Shown in pieces: positions 16,256-25,360 of a DNA stretch of 64,000 nt; the first letter of the stretch is position 1; each line of letters starts with the position of its first letter. The notes below the pieces were generated by a model. That model did not search any database, had not been told where the DNA came from, and saw nothing but the letters and a program-made list of their open reading frames with translations. This DNA is from JAFGKK01 sp964521085 (GTDB lineage Bacteria > Chloroflexota > Anaerolineae > Anaerolineales > RBG-16-64-43), in assembly GCA_964521085.1 (NCBI GenBank), contig CAZFPL010000007.1:36357-100356 (forward strand). The letters are read 5' to 3'. Both the position numbers and the translations under genes were made by a program.

Positions 16256-18784
16256 CTATGAAATTTCTCCCTGATTTGGATTCCAACGCGCGGACAGACG
16301 CTCCGCCATCAGGCGGTGATCCGGTGACCGCAGGTCGGGATCCTCGGCGAAGATTTTTTGCGCGGTGTTCCTGGCCTGTTCGATCAGGCGTACATCCAGC
16401 AGGCGCGCCATATCCACGTCCGCAAAACCGGATTGCCGGGTGCCGAAAAATTCTCCGGGCCCGCGCTGTTCGAGATCCTTCTCCGCCAGCACGAAACCGT
16501 CCTGGGTTTCCTCCATCGCGCGCAGGCGTTCGTTTTCCGCCTGGTCTTCGCTGTCGGCCACCAGGATGCAATAGGATTCATACCCGCTGCGGCCGACCCT
16601 CCCGCGGAATTGGTGCAATTGCGCCAGCCCGAAGTGGTTGGCACCTTCCACCATCATCACCGTCGCGTTGGGAATATCCACCCCGACCTCGACCACCGAA
16701 GTGGAGACGAGGATGTGCAGATCGCCGGACCGGAAGCGATGCATGATGTCGTCCTTCTCGTCGGCGCGCATCCGGCCATGCAGAAGCCCCAGGCTCCATT
16801 CCGGGAAGACGTTTTCTTGCAGGCGTTTGTGTTCCTCCACCGCAGCGGTTGCTTCACTGGTCTCACTCTCTTCGATCCGCGGACAGATGATAAACGCCTG
16901 TCGTCCCTGGCGCAATTGGCCGGTGATGAAGGCGTAGGCCCGTTCCCGTTCCCCGGGAAGCAGGATGCGCGTGGTGACCGGTTTGCGGCCCGGCGGCATC
17001 TCGTCCAGCAGCGTGAGATCCAGATCGCCGTAAATGGTGAGGGCAAGGGAACGCGGAATCGGTGTGGCCGTCATCACCAGCAGGTGCGGACTGCGGCCTT
17101 TCGCACGCAGCGCAGCCCGCTGGTCGACGCCGAATCGGTGCTGTTCGTCGATCACGGCCAGATCCAGCCGCGCGAAATCCACCGGGCTTTCCAGAAGGGC
17201 ATGGGTTCCCACCACGACGGCGATCCGCCCGAAGGCGAGATTCTGCCGGATCTCCTGCTTTGCGGATTCCGAAGTGGAGCCGAGGAGCAGCCCCGTCTGG
17301 TCCTCGCGCAGGAATTTGTCCTCCCGGACCAGCAATTGGCGGAGCAACGCGAAATGCTGCTCGGCAAGGATGCCGGTGGGCGCGAGGATCGCCGCCTGTC
17401 CGCCCTGCATCGCAACGACCAGGCAGGCGGCCAGGGCGACGATCGTTTTGCCGGATCCCACATCGCCTTCCAGCAGGCGATTCATCGGTCTCCCGGCATC
17501 GAGGTCGGCCAGAATATCACGCACCGCCTTTTGTTGGGCGGAGGTAAGCGCGTAGGGCAGGGAGGAAAGGAATTCGTCCAGCGCCGCCGGCTTGGAATAT
17601 TTTCTTGCCTCTCCGGCGATCCAATTCCGCCGTTGCTGAAGAATTCCCAACTGAAGGTAAAGCAACTCCTCAAATCCCAATCGGTCTTTTGCGTTTTTCA
17701 GGGATTCCCATGAGGCGGGGAAATGAATTTGCTGAAGCGCCTGGCCCAGGGGCATCCATTTCCCTTCGTCGAGAACGGCGGAGGGAAGCGGATCCGGCAG
17801 ACGGGTCGCCAACCGAGAAACGGCATTATGGATGTGACGGCGCAGAAAATTCTGGTTGACTCCGGCTGTCAGGGAATACACCGGCACGATCCCGCCGGTG
17901 CGGATCTGCTGCCGATCCAGGAACTCCCATTCCGGCATGGTCATCGTCAACCGGCCGAGGTACTGTCCGATTTTGCCGGAGAGGGAAAGCAACTGCCCTT
18001 TGCGCAACCGGGATTCGATCCATGGCTGGTTGAAGAATGTAACGAGCAGCGATCCGCTTCCATCGGCAACGGTAAACTCGGTGATGGTGCCGCGTTTGGT
18101 CCGGCGGGTGGAGGCTTCGCGCACGGAGGCAAGCACGGTGACCGTCTCGCCGTACCACAACCGGTTGATCGGTTTTAAAAGGGAGTAATCCATGTATCGT
18201 CTGGGGAAAAACCAGAGCAGGTCGCCGACAGTGTGCAGACCCAGCCGTTGAAAGGATTCGGTGTTCTTATCTCCCACCCCCAACAACCGCCGGAGCGGGG
18301 CTTGAAGTTCCCGCAGCGTCAGCGGAGCCGCGTCCGGAGACCTGGGGGAAGATTCGGGTTTTGATATTTGTGCGGGCAGGATTGGGGCGATCCCTTCGGA
18401 TGCGACGGAGTTGGACGGTTGCGATGGCGGGACCGGTGCGGATTCGGCGGAGAGACTTGCCGTCGGAATCGGAGAGGGCGGAAGATGTTCCCGATCTGCG
18501 GGGTGGGAATTGCCTGCGGTTTTCTCGATCCGGCGCGTGGTTTCCAACTGTTGCAGCAGGGCATGGAGGGCAGGCGCCCTCTGCTCCCCCGGCAGGTCGT
18601 GATAAGCGGCCAGCCAATCCTGCACCCGCTGGAGAAGGTCCTCGGGGACCGATTCGTTCCGGGCGTTCTGACTCCAAGTGGAAGAAAAATTGTTAAATCC
18701 GCCTTGGACGCATTGATCCAGATACCCCATGTCCGCTTCGTTGCGAAGCATTTTTATCAGGGTTTCGATTACGGAAACCGTCAA
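16256..18784 (-). CDS. recG: ATP-dependent DNA helicase RecG
   Basis: 842 residues, longer than E. coli RecG (693) because of an N-terminal extension of about 150 residues: a helical segment, then a Pro/Ser-rich linker at about 95-150. The wedge OB-fold lies at about 205-300, Walker A GDVGSGKT at 440-447, the DEQH box at 546-549, MTATPIPRSLAL soon after, and the QFRGRVGRS motif near the C-terminus. It remodels stalled forks and Holliday junctions. It follows the fakA/degV block, as in Firmicutes, where recG also lies downstream of yloV/fakA. Confidence 0.96.
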   Translation of the reverse strand: MTVSVIETLIKMLRNEADMGYLDQCVQGGFNNFSSTWSQNARNESVPEDLLQRVQDWLAAYHDLPGEQRAPALHALLQQLETTRRIEKTAGNSHPADREHLPPSPIPTASLSAESAPVPPSQPSNSVASEGIAPILPAQISKPESSPRSPDAAPLTLRELQAPLRRLLGVGDKNTESFQRLGLHTVGDLLWFFPRRYMDYSLLKPINRLWYGETVTVLASVREASTRRTKRGTITEFTVADGSGSLLVTFFNQPWIESRLRKGQLLSLSGKIGQYLGRLTMTMPEWEFLDRQQIRTGGIVPVYSLTAGVNQNFLRRHIHNAVSRLATRLPDPLPSAVLDEGKWMPLGQALQQIHFPASWESLKNAKDRLGFEELLYLQLGILQQRRNWIAGEARKYSKPAALDEFLSSLPYALTSAQQKAVRDILADLDAGRPMNRLLEGDVGSGKTIVALAACLVVAMQGGQAAILAPTGILAEQHFALLRQLLVREDKFLREDQTGLLLGSTSESAKQEIRQNLAFGRIAVVVGTHALLESPVDFARLDLAVIDEQHRFGVDQRAALRAKGRSPHLLVMTATPIPRSLALTIYGDLDLTLLDEMPPGRKPVTTRILLPGERERAYAFITGQLRQGRQAFIICPRIEESETSEATAAVEEHKRLQENVFPEWSLGLLHGRMRADEKDDIMHRFRSGDLHILVSTSVVEVGVDIPNATVMMVEGANHFGLAQLHQFRGRVGRSGYESYCILVADSEDQAENERLRAMEETQDGFVLAEKDLEQRGPGEFFGTRQSGFADVDMARLLDVRLIEQARNTAQKIFAEDPDLRSPDHRLMAERLSARWNPNQGEIS

Positions 18785-18807
18785 GTTCTTTTGCCTTTAA
18801 GTGGGAT

Positions 18808-19368
18808 TTACCGTCCGGTGATCCGGAAAAGGTTTTTGAAAAACTCCAAGGAACCGATGACCAACGAGCACAAACCCAGCAGCAGGAGGGGCCAGAAGAG
18901 GTACCCGCTGGCTAGAACATAAAGAATGTTGATGAAATCGCGGCTTACTCCGAAAGCCTGCCCCACAGTATACAGTGTTCTCCAGAAATCCGGGAGGACC
19001 CCGTAACGGTTGAGGTTGTCTACCGCTGTGTGTGTATCCGGGAGCAGGCCGTAGTGGACTCCAAAATCGTTCAAGAGATACAAGAAGTTCGGAAGCGGGC
19101 GCCCGAGGAGCGGTTCGAAGATCGACAGAACCGAATAGACTGTCATCAGAGTTCCGAACAGTCCCAGCATGAACGCGGAGGTGATATCGATGGGAATTTG
19201 CCGGCGTTCGATTTGCGGAGCGTAGGCTTCTTCCACTTCCGCCACCAATGCGTCCCCTTGTGTCCACGAAAGGTTCCCGCGCAGGCACACATAGCGGATG
19301 ATATCATCGCGGTTTGCGGCTGAAGAAAGCCTGTCGACGATATACTTCGACAGCCTCTGCTTGTCCAT
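18808..19368 (-). CDS. Uncharacterised two-segment membrane protein
   Basis: 186 residues. A cytoplasm-like N-terminal helical region (KYIVDRLSSAANRDDIIRYV) is followed by a hydrophobic segment near 64-85, an extracytoplasmic-looking stretch (about 90-145) and a second hydrophobic segment near 150-178. I do not recognise the family. It lies 23 bp from recG and 23 bp from a degV gene, so is probably in the same transcript. Confidence 0.7.
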   Translation of the reverse strand: MDKQRLSKYIVDRLSSAANRDDIIRYVCLRGNLSWTQGDALVAEVEEAYAPQIERRQIPIDITSAFMLGLFGTLMTVYSVLSIFEPLLGRPLPNFLYLLNDFGVHYGLLPDTHTAVDNLNRYGVLPDFWRTLYTVGQAFGVSRDFINILYVLASGYLFWPLLLLGLCSLVIGSLEFFKNLFRITGR

Positions 19369-19391
19369 GTCCGGGACGCCTTTCGTGGGGA

Positions 19392-20261
19392 TTAGGAGGC
19401 GGAAGGAACCTTTACGCCGATCACCCCGACCGCTCCCGGGCCGATGTGAACGCCGATCGCCGGGGTCACCTCGATGATGTATGTTTTTTCGCGAAGAGCG
19501 GAGTTGAATCCCTCGATGGCTTCCGCAAGCTGGGGTATCAATTCATCCGCCAGTTGGCGCGCGTCCGCATGGGCCACGGCCAGGCATTCGACCGGCCCCC
19601 ACGAACGGACCTGATCCACCAGGGCGGTGATTCCCCGGGATTGGGTGCGTACCTGGGCCACGCGGCTCACGGTTCCCTCGACGAGCGAAATCAACAATTT
19701 GATCTGCAGGAAATTTCCGATCCCGGCAAGGACCATGGGGATGCGGCCGCTGTGCGCAAGATGGGTCAGGCTCTCCAGAAGCGCCACCAGCCTGACCCGC
19801 GGGCGGGCGTCGACCACCAATTTGCGCAAGGCGTCGATCGTCGCGCCGTTCGCGGCCGCCTCGGCCGCTCGGAAGATCAAGAATCCGGTTCCCAAGGATA
19901 CCTGACCGCTGTCCATCACCTCCACCCGGCCGGGAAAACGCTTCGCGGCGACGCAGGCTGCATTGTATATGCCGCTTAAGCTGGTGGCGGGATGAAGGGA
20001 AAGGATTTTCTGAAAACCGCGCGTCAGCATGGATTCGAAAGCGTTCTCGAACGCTCCCACGGACGGGGAAGAGGTTGTCGGAATGACGCGTTGCGTTACC
20101 ATCCGCCGGTACAGCTCGGACCGCGAAATATCCACTCCGTCGCGGTAACTCTGACCGCCGAACATGATCATCGCCGGCACCACTTCCACCTCGAATTTTT
20201 CCGCCTCGGCATCCGGGATGTCGCTCGTGCTGTCCGTGACAAATCCGATGGTTTTCGTCAT
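19392..20261 (-). CDS. DegV family fatty-acid-binding protein (FakB-like)
   Basis: 289 residues. FakB proteins hold a fatty acid so that FakA can phosphorylate it, allowing exogenous acyl chains to enter phospholipid synthesis. Visible are FVTDSTSDIPDAEAE at the N-terminus, VIPTTSSPSVGAFENAFE (the TTSSPS pocket loop) and the C-terminal GVHIGPGAVGVIGV. The ATG overlaps the stop of the next degV gene by 4 bp (ATGA) and has an AGGAG site; a longer frame is open upstream. Confidence 0.92.
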   Translation of the reverse strand: MTKTIGFVTDSTSDIPDAEAEKFEVEVVPAMIMFGGQSYRDGVDISRSELYRRMVTQRVIPTTSSPSVGAFENAFESMLTRGFQKILSLHPATSLSGIYNAACVAAKRFPGRVEVMDSGQVSLGTGFLIFRAAEAAANGATIDALRKLVVDARPRVRLVALLESLTHLAHSGRIPMVLAGIGNFLQIKLLISLVEGTVSRVAQVRTQSRGITALVDQVRSWGPVECLAVAHADARQLADELIPQLAEAIEGFNSALREKTYIIEVTPAIGVHIGPGAVGVIGVKVPSAS

Positions 20262-21217
20262 CCCGTCATCTCCTTCTGGGCCCACTCCCGTAGGCCGGGG
20301 GGCAGGTCGAATACGATCAATCCGGAAGAGCGGGGGCCGAAGATCGATGCCACCGATGCTCCCAGACCGATGGTGGATACCGGACAACCGGGAAAGACTT
20401 CCCGCACCCGTTGATACAAAAGCCGCCCGTGGGTTTGTCCGTCATTGGCATTGTAAACAACCGCCAGCCGATGCAGGTGGGTGAATTCGCTGACAAACTC
20501 CACCAGCTTCTCCACCGCCTGTTCCTGGGTCTGGACTTTCTCGAGCGGCACCAAGCCGCTCTCTTCCAGCGAAAGGAACGGTTTGATCCCAAGCATTTCC
20601 CCGAGCATTACCTGCGCCCGGCTGATCTTCCCGGTGTGCTGAAGGTACGCCAGATCTTCGATAAAGAAAACGGCGTACATTCTGGGAACGAGATAGCGCA
20701 GCTGGCGGACCACTTCTTCCAGCGAGGCGCCCTGGTCGGCGATCCGCAGTGTCTCGCTGATGAGAAATCCGATTCCAGCGGAAGTGGTGAGCGAATCCAC
20801 AACGATTATGTTCAACCGCCCGGCAAACGATTCGGCGGCGGTCCGCGCGTTCCGGACCGCCCGGCAAAGGCGGCTGGAACTGAGCAGGCACAGGATGTTA
20901 CGGGTGTGCTGGGAGATGCTTTGGAAGGTGGAGAGAAACGCCTCCACACTCGGCGAGGCAATCACCGGCAGCGTTTCGCGGCATCCGAGCAGCGGCCGGA
21001 TCTCCTCCAGCGTGTCACCGTTCTGGTCCAGAAAAGACCGCGTGCCGATGTGGATGGTCAATGGAAGCACCGTCACATCCGGCCGCCGGGCGGTTTCCGG
21101 ATTCGGGAACGCGGAGGCGCTGTCGGTCACGACGTGGATCCGGAGCTGCGAGGGTCTCGCGGGATCGGTCCGTCGGTGGTGAGCGGTCGCGGCCGCAGGG
21201 CGCGGCGAAGAAGCCAT
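20258..21217 (-). CDS. DegV family fatty-acid-binding protein (FakB-like), second copy
   Basis: 319 residues with an extra ~30-residue Ala/Arg/Pro-rich N-terminus. Motifs are VVTDSASAFPNPETA and VIASPSVEAFLSTFQ; the canonical first Thr-Thr of the pocket loop is replaced (VIASPS). The C-terminus is STIGLGASVASIFGPRSSG. The pair of degV genes directly after fakA suggests two FakB subunits with different acyl preference, as known for FakB1/FakB2 in Staphylococcus. The start could be further downstream. Confidence 0.88.
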   Translation of the reverse strand: MASSPRPAAATAHHRRTDPARPSQLRIHVVTDSASAFPNPETARRPDVTVLPLTIHIGTRSFLDQNGDTLEEIRPLLGCRETLPVIASPSVEAFLSTFQSISQHTRNILCLLSSSRLCRAVRNARTAAESFAGRLNIIVVDSLTTSAGIGFLISETLRIADQGASLEEVVRQLRYLVPRMYAVFFIEDLAYLQHTGKISRAQVMLGEMLGIKPFLSLEESGLVPLEKVQTQEQAVEKLVEFVSEFTHLHRLAVVYNANDGQTHGRLLYQRVREVFPGCPVSTIGLGASVASIFGPRSSGLIVFDLPPGLREWAQKEMTG

Positions 21218-21228
21218 CGGTTCCCCCG

Positions 21229-22920
21229 TTATTCCACGGACAGGATGAAGAAATAATGCGGTTGTCCGCCTTCGTAGCTTTCCACTTGCTGAGCGGGAAA
21301 GGCGGCGCGGACTTTATCCGTCAACTGGTTGGCCGCGTGAGGCGTGAGCCTGTCTCCCCAGTAGAGGGTAACCAGTTCGTGGGTGTCCGCTCCCATTTTG
21401 CGCAGAAGGTCCAGAAGCGATTCTTCCAGCGAATTTCCCGTCGTGACCAGGCTGCCGTTCTGCAGGCCGATGAATTGCCCTTCGGCCACTTGAACCCCGT
21501 TCATATCGACGGAGCGCGTCGCCAGAGTTAATTCCCCGCTTTGGATTCCATCGATCGCTTTGGTCATCGCCAGCCGGACCGCCTCGAGGTCTCCGTCGTT
21601 CTGGAACGCAAGCATGGCGGCAACCCCCTGGGGAATGCTGCGGCTGGGGATTACGGCGATCTGCTTGTGGGTCAGGGCGCTTGTCTGTTGCGCGGCCATG
21701 ATGATGTTTTTGTTGTTCGGGAGGATGATGATCTTTTCGGCGGGAAGCTCCGCGAACGCGGAGAGGATTTCCTGCGTGCTGGGATTCATCGTCTGCCCGC
21801 CCGGGACAGCCGCGGAGATTCCCAGACTGGCGAATACCTTGGTCAATCCCATTCCCGGCGAGACGGCGACCGCCGCGATCTGTCCGGCTTGTACGATCCT
21901 GAAAGTGATGTCGCCGGGCGCCTGTTTCTTGTGATGCAGGCTTGTTTGTTCCTGGAGGTTTTCAATGGCCACTTTCGAAACGGTGCCCAATTGGATGATG
22001 TAGTCGATCGGTTCGTACCGCTTCTCGGTCGGCACGTGGATATGCATGCGGAAGAGATCGTCGCCCTGGCCGATCTGGATGGAGGTGCCCATCTGCTCCA
22101 GGTTCTTATAGAACTGCTCCATGTCGAGGGGCGTGGTGGGTGTGAAGTCGACGACGATCTCGAAATCCTGTCCCTCTTCGACGAATTCCTCGGCCCGGCT
22201 CAGGTCGAGGGCGTTGAGAGGGGCAACGGTCATCAACGGTTTGTCGAGAGGTTTTCCTTCGAAAAAGCGCAGCATCCCTTCCAGAAAAAAGAACAAACCT
22301 TTCCCGCCGGCGTCGACCACCCCGGCTTGATGCAGAACAGGCAGGAGGTCCGGTGTACGCTGGACCGACCGGTCGGCGGCATCCACGACGCGGGTGATCA
22401 ACTCCGGGAACAGACACCCGTCCCGATGCGCCTGCTCCGCGGCCGATGCGATGTCGGTGGCGACGGTGAGGATCGTCCCTTCCACCGGCCGGACGACGCC
22501 CTTGTAGGCGGTTTCGCGCGCTTCCTGCCAGGCGTGGGCGAAGGATTCCGGATCAATCTCCGTCCGCGCATCCAGGCTGCGGGCGATGCCGCGCCAGATC
22601 TGGGAAAGGATCACTCCGGAATTGCCGCGGGCTCCCATAAGGGCTCCGTGCGCCACGCTGTGCGCAATCTGGCCGGCGTTCGCAGAATCGAGCTTGGCGA
22701 CTTCCTGGCAGGCCGCCTGCATGGTGAGGCACATGTTCGTTCCCGTATCGCCGTCCGGCACCGGAAAAACGTTGAGGGAATTGACGGTCTGCTGATTGGT
22801 ATTCAGCCATGTCAACCCCGCATAGACGAGTTGCTTGAAAAGCTTCCCGTCGATGCTGGGAACCTGGGGGATGGGGGCGGTGGAGAGGGAAAGATCTTGT
22901 TGTTGAGAGGGCGAATTCAT
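21229..22920 (-). CDS. fakA: Fatty acid kinase catalytic subunit (DAK2-domain protein)
   Basis: 563 residues, the size of FakA/YloV. The DAK2 (DhaL) domain has NVFPVPDGDTGTNM (50-63), whose Asp residues bind Mg-ATP, and GARGNSGVILSQIWRG. The middle and C-terminal domains (FEIVVDFTPTTPLDMEQF; EIISAFAELPAEKIIILPNN-type block) bind the FakB partner in characterised systems. It lies between asp23 and two degV genes, giving a complete FakA-FakB set. Confidence 0.93.
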   Translation of the reverse strand: MNSPSQQQDLSLSTAPIPQVPSIDGKLFKQLVYAGLTWLNTNQQTVNSLNVFPVPDGDTGTNMCLTMQAACQEVAKLDSANAGQIAHSVAHGALMGARGNSGVILSQIWRGIARSLDARTEIDPESFAHAWQEARETAYKGVVRPVEGTILTVATDIASAAEQAHRDGCLFPELITRVVDAADRSVQRTPDLLPVLHQAGVVDAGGKGLFFFLEGMLRFFEGKPLDKPLMTVAPLNALDLSRAEEFVEEGQDFEIVVDFTPTTPLDMEQFYKNLEQMGTSIQIGQGDDLFRMHIHVPTEKRYEPIDYIIQLGTVSKVAIENLQEQTSLHHKKQAPGDITFRIVQAGQIAAVAVSPGMGLTKVFASLGISAAVPGGQTMNPSTQEILSAFAELPAEKIIILPNNKNIIMAAQQTSALTHKQIAVIPSRSIPQGVAAMLAFQNDGDLEAVRLAMTKAIDGIQSGELTLATRSVDMNGVQVAEGQFIGLQNGSLVTTGNSLEESLLDLLRKMGADTHELVTLYWGDRLTPHAANQLTDKVRAAFPAQQVESYEGGQPHYFFILSVE

Positions 22921-22951
22921 CTCCGGCGTCCTGCCGTCAGGATGAGGGTGG

Positions 22952-23311
22952 TCAATCCGGATTACTCACGCGCAAACCCTGGACATGCACGTTCACGGCT
23001 TCCACGGGCAAGTGGAATGCTTTTTCCACTGTATAGCGCACCGCATGGGCGATGCTGTCGGCCACGGTGGAAATCCGCGTCCCGTATTCCAGAATAACGT
23101 ATACATCCAGGCTGAGTTTTTCTTCCGACACATGGACCTCCACGCCCTGGCGGGGGTCCTTCGCCGTGGGATGCATCCAGGATTCGAACCAGCCGCGGGC
23201 GGCCATCCCGACTACGCCGTAGGATCGCAGCGCGGCCTGGCTGGCCAATGCGGAGACCGCTTGGAGAGATATGCGGATGTTGCCCAGGGAGATTTCCGCT
23301 TCCCTTTTCAT
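22952..23311 (-). CDS. Asp23/Gls24 family protein (YloU-like)
   Basis: 119 residues. The family block EVHVSEEKLSLDVYVILEYGTRI is followed by the helical AVRYTVEKAFHLPVEAVNVHVQG end. In Firmicutes, YloU precedes YloV/FakA and Asp23 is a membrane-associated envelope-stress factor. The ATG at 23311 has AGGGGAA seven bases upstream; a frame open to 23356 is less well supported. It is divergent from rpmB. Confidence 0.9.
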   Translation of the reverse strand: MKREAEISLGNIRISLQAVSALASQAALRSYGVVGMAARGWFESWMHPTAKDPRQGVEVHVSEEKLSLDVYVILEYGTRISTVADSIAHAVRYTVEKAFHLPVEAVNVHVQGLRVSNPD

Positions 23312-23372
23312 TCGGTCATTCCCCTTCCTATTCGGATCTGTCTGCACGTCGGTCACATGGCCGGTATGCGTC

Positions 23373-23401
23373 TTGCCCGGCCTTCCTTCCTATGGTAAGA
23401 T
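23373..23401 (+). promoter_or_regulatory. Putative sigma-70-type promoter of rpmB
   Basis: TTGCCC (23373-23378) and TAAGAT (23396-23401) with 17-base spacing, about 40 bases before the rpmB start, in the gap divergent from asp23. Confidence 0.5.
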
Positions 23402-23448
23402 GCGGGCCGGTTTGCACTGGAAAGGCATTCCCAGGAAGGAATTGGAAA

Positions 23449-23631
23449 ATGGCAAAATGTGATAATTGCGGCAAAGCGCTCACCTTCGGTCACAATCGCT
23501 CATTCTCGAAACGGGCTACTCGGCGATCGTTCCGCCCCAATCTCCAAAAGGTTGCCGTCTGGCATGGAAAGCAGAAACAGACCAAGGTACTCTGCACGAA
23601 GTGCCTGCGGGCAGCCGTCAAAGTGAAATGA
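23449..23631 (+). CDS. rpmB: 50S ribosomal protein L28 (zinc-binding form)
   Basis: 60 residues. The start MAKCDNCGKALTFGHNRSFS is typical, with two CxxC pairs (C4/C7 and C49/C52), the zinc-containing C+ form. An upstream extension of the frame is not family-like; GGAAGGAA lies before the chosen ATG. It is single-gene, followed by a terminator, and divergent from asp23-fakA, the same arrangement as in B. subtilis rpmB/yloU. Confidence 0.95.
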   Translation: MAKCDNCGKALTFGHNRSFSKRATRRSFRPNLQKVAVWHGKQKQTKVLCTKCLRAAVKVK

Positions 23632-23649
23632 GATCCCCCGTTCTCTCGG

Positions 23650-23680
23650 GCCGGCGGACCATCCGCCGGCTCTTTATTTA
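23650..23680 (+). terminator. Intrinsic terminator after rpmB
   Basis: A 9-bp stem GCCGGCGGA / TCCGCCGGC with 3-base loop, followed by TCTTTATTT on the plus strand, 19 bp after the rpmB stop. Confidence 0.88.
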
Positions 23681-23794
23681 AGGCGCTCAGCTTCGGGACG
23701 ACTCCGCGCGGGAATCATAACGTCCGGACGCTAAAAAAACAATGGCTTTCCGGGACTCTGGTAAACGAATGTGGAACATGCTACATTTATACCC

Positions 23795-25360
23795 ATGAAA
23801 TGGGCAAAAAGTACCAATATTAAGAAATATTGGATAATTCTTATCGCCATTTCACTCGGATGGGCATGCACGCGGTCCGGTGCGCCGGTACAGATCAGCG
23901 GAGCGACCTACTCGAACCTCTCACCGACTGGAACAGGGAATAATCATCCAGGAAGAACGGGCACCCCCCAGCCGAGTCCATTCCTTCCCCAAACCGATCC
24001 TTCCGCCACTCCCACGTCGATGTTCTCCACACCGACACTCGATCCAACCCGCCCTTCCTCCCTCCCCACACTCGGTCCGGGCACCTATGTCGTGCAACAA
24101 GGGGATACGATCGGATCCATAGCCCAGAAGTTCGGGGTCACGGAAGAAGCGATTATCGAGTTGAACGGCCTGACGAATCCCAATTCCCTCCAGGTCGGGC
24201 AAACCCTCATCATCCCGGTTCCCGAATCCGAAATACCCGGCCCGAATTTTAAGATCATTCCGGATTCCGAACTGGTTTTCGGACCGGCCGCCAACGGTTT
24301 CGATCCCGCCGATATCCTTAAAGGAAAAAACGGCTACCTGGTGAATTACCGGGAAGTCGTCGAGAAGGTGGAACGGACCGGACCGGAGATCGTCCTGTAT
24401 GTGGCGGAACATTACTCCGTAAACCCACGCCTCCTCATGGTGGTGCTGGAATACACCGCGCACTGGATCAGCAATCCATACCCGTCCGAATGGGAGATAA
24501 CTTATCCATTCATCACTGAGACGGGTCGCGAGGACCTGTACCGGCAGCTCGCCTGGGCCGCCGATCAATTGAACCAGGGATATTACGATTGGAAAGCCGG
24601 AGGATCCGATTATTGGACTCTGGCGGACGGCAGCGTGATCCGGATCGGGTCCGGTATCAATGCCGGCACCGCGGGCGTGCAATACCTGATGGCGCGCATG
24701 TACGGGCAGGGGGATTGGCACGCGGCGGTGGCGGAGGGCGGCGTATTCTCCACTTTTCAATCGATGTTCGGATATCCGTTTCTCTGGTCCCTGGAGCCGG
24801 TCGTTCCGGAAGACCTTGTCCAACCGATGTTGATGCTTCCATTTGAAAAGGGCGTGGTCTGGTATTTCACCGGAGGTCCCCATGGCGGCTGGGCCACCGG
24901 ATCGGCGTGGGCGGCGATCGATTTTGCGCCATCGGGAATTCCCCTTGGATGCGAACGATCCGACGACTGGGTTGTCGCTTCCATCGCCGGGTTGGTGGTG
25001 CGCAGCGAGGAAGGCGCCGTCGTGCTCGATCTTGATTCCGACGGGAATGAGCACACGGGTTGGACGATCCTGTATATGCACATTGAAACCCGCGACCGAG
25101 TCCTGGTCGGGAAGAAAGTCATTCTGGCCGAACGGCTCGGGCATCCTTCCTGTGAGGGCGGGTATTCGAACGGCACCCATGTCCATATCGCGCGGCGATT
25201 CAACGGCGAATGGATCGCGGCGGACGGACCGATTCCTTTCGTGCTGAGCGGATGGGTCGTCAGCGGCACAGGCGTCGAATACGACGGATACCTTACCAAG
25301 GGCGACGAAACCATCGAAGCCTGCGATTGCGGAACCCCGGATAACGATATATGGAGATGA
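23795..25360 (+). CDS. Secreted LysM / M23A-type peptidase protein, paralogue 1
   Basis: 521 residues. N-terminal signal with a cysteine at the end of the hydrophobic stretch (ISLGWAC), a weak lipobox. A Thr/Pro-rich linker, then LysM (VVQQGDTIGSIAQKFGV to LIIPV), a helical middle region and a C-terminal metallopeptidase-like domain. Putative zinc ligands are GGPH...ID with H-x12-D spacing, and THVH. That spacing matches M23A (LasA/beta-lytic) rather than the H-x3-D of M23B. It likely cuts or remodels peptidoglycan outside the membrane. A GTG at 23771 is an alternative start. First of three tandem paralogues. Confidence 0.85.
   Translation: MKWAKSTNIKKYWIILIAISLGWACTRSGAPVQISGATYSNLSPTGTGNNHPGRTGTPQPSPFLPQTDPSATPTSMFSTPTLDPTRPSSLPTLGPGTYVVQQGDTIGSIAQKFGVTEEAIIELNGLTNPNSLQVGQTLIIPVPESEIPGPNFKIIPDSELVFGPAANGFDPADILKGKNGYLVNYREVVEKVERTGPEIVLYVAEHYSVNPRLLMVVLEYTAHWISNPYPSEWEITYPFITETGREDLYRQLAWAADQLNQGYYDWKAGGSDYWTLADGSVIRIGSGINAGTAGVQYLMARMYGQGDWHAAVAEGGVFSTFQSMFGYPFLWSLEPVVPEDLVQPMLMLPFEKGVVWYFTGGPHGGWATGSAWAAIDFAPSGIPLGCERSDDWVVASIAGLVVRSEEGAVVLDLDSDGNEHTGWTILYMHIETRDRVLVGKKVILAERLGHPSCEGGYSNGTHVHIARRFNGEWIAADGPIPFVLSGWVVSGTGVEYDGYLTKGDETIEACDCGTPDNDIWR

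Noticed and set aside
23248..23448. N-terminal extension of the L28 frame
   Set aside because: L28 proteins start MAKCDxC-like, and a ribosome site sits before the ATG at 23449; the extension crosses the asp23-rpmB promoter region.
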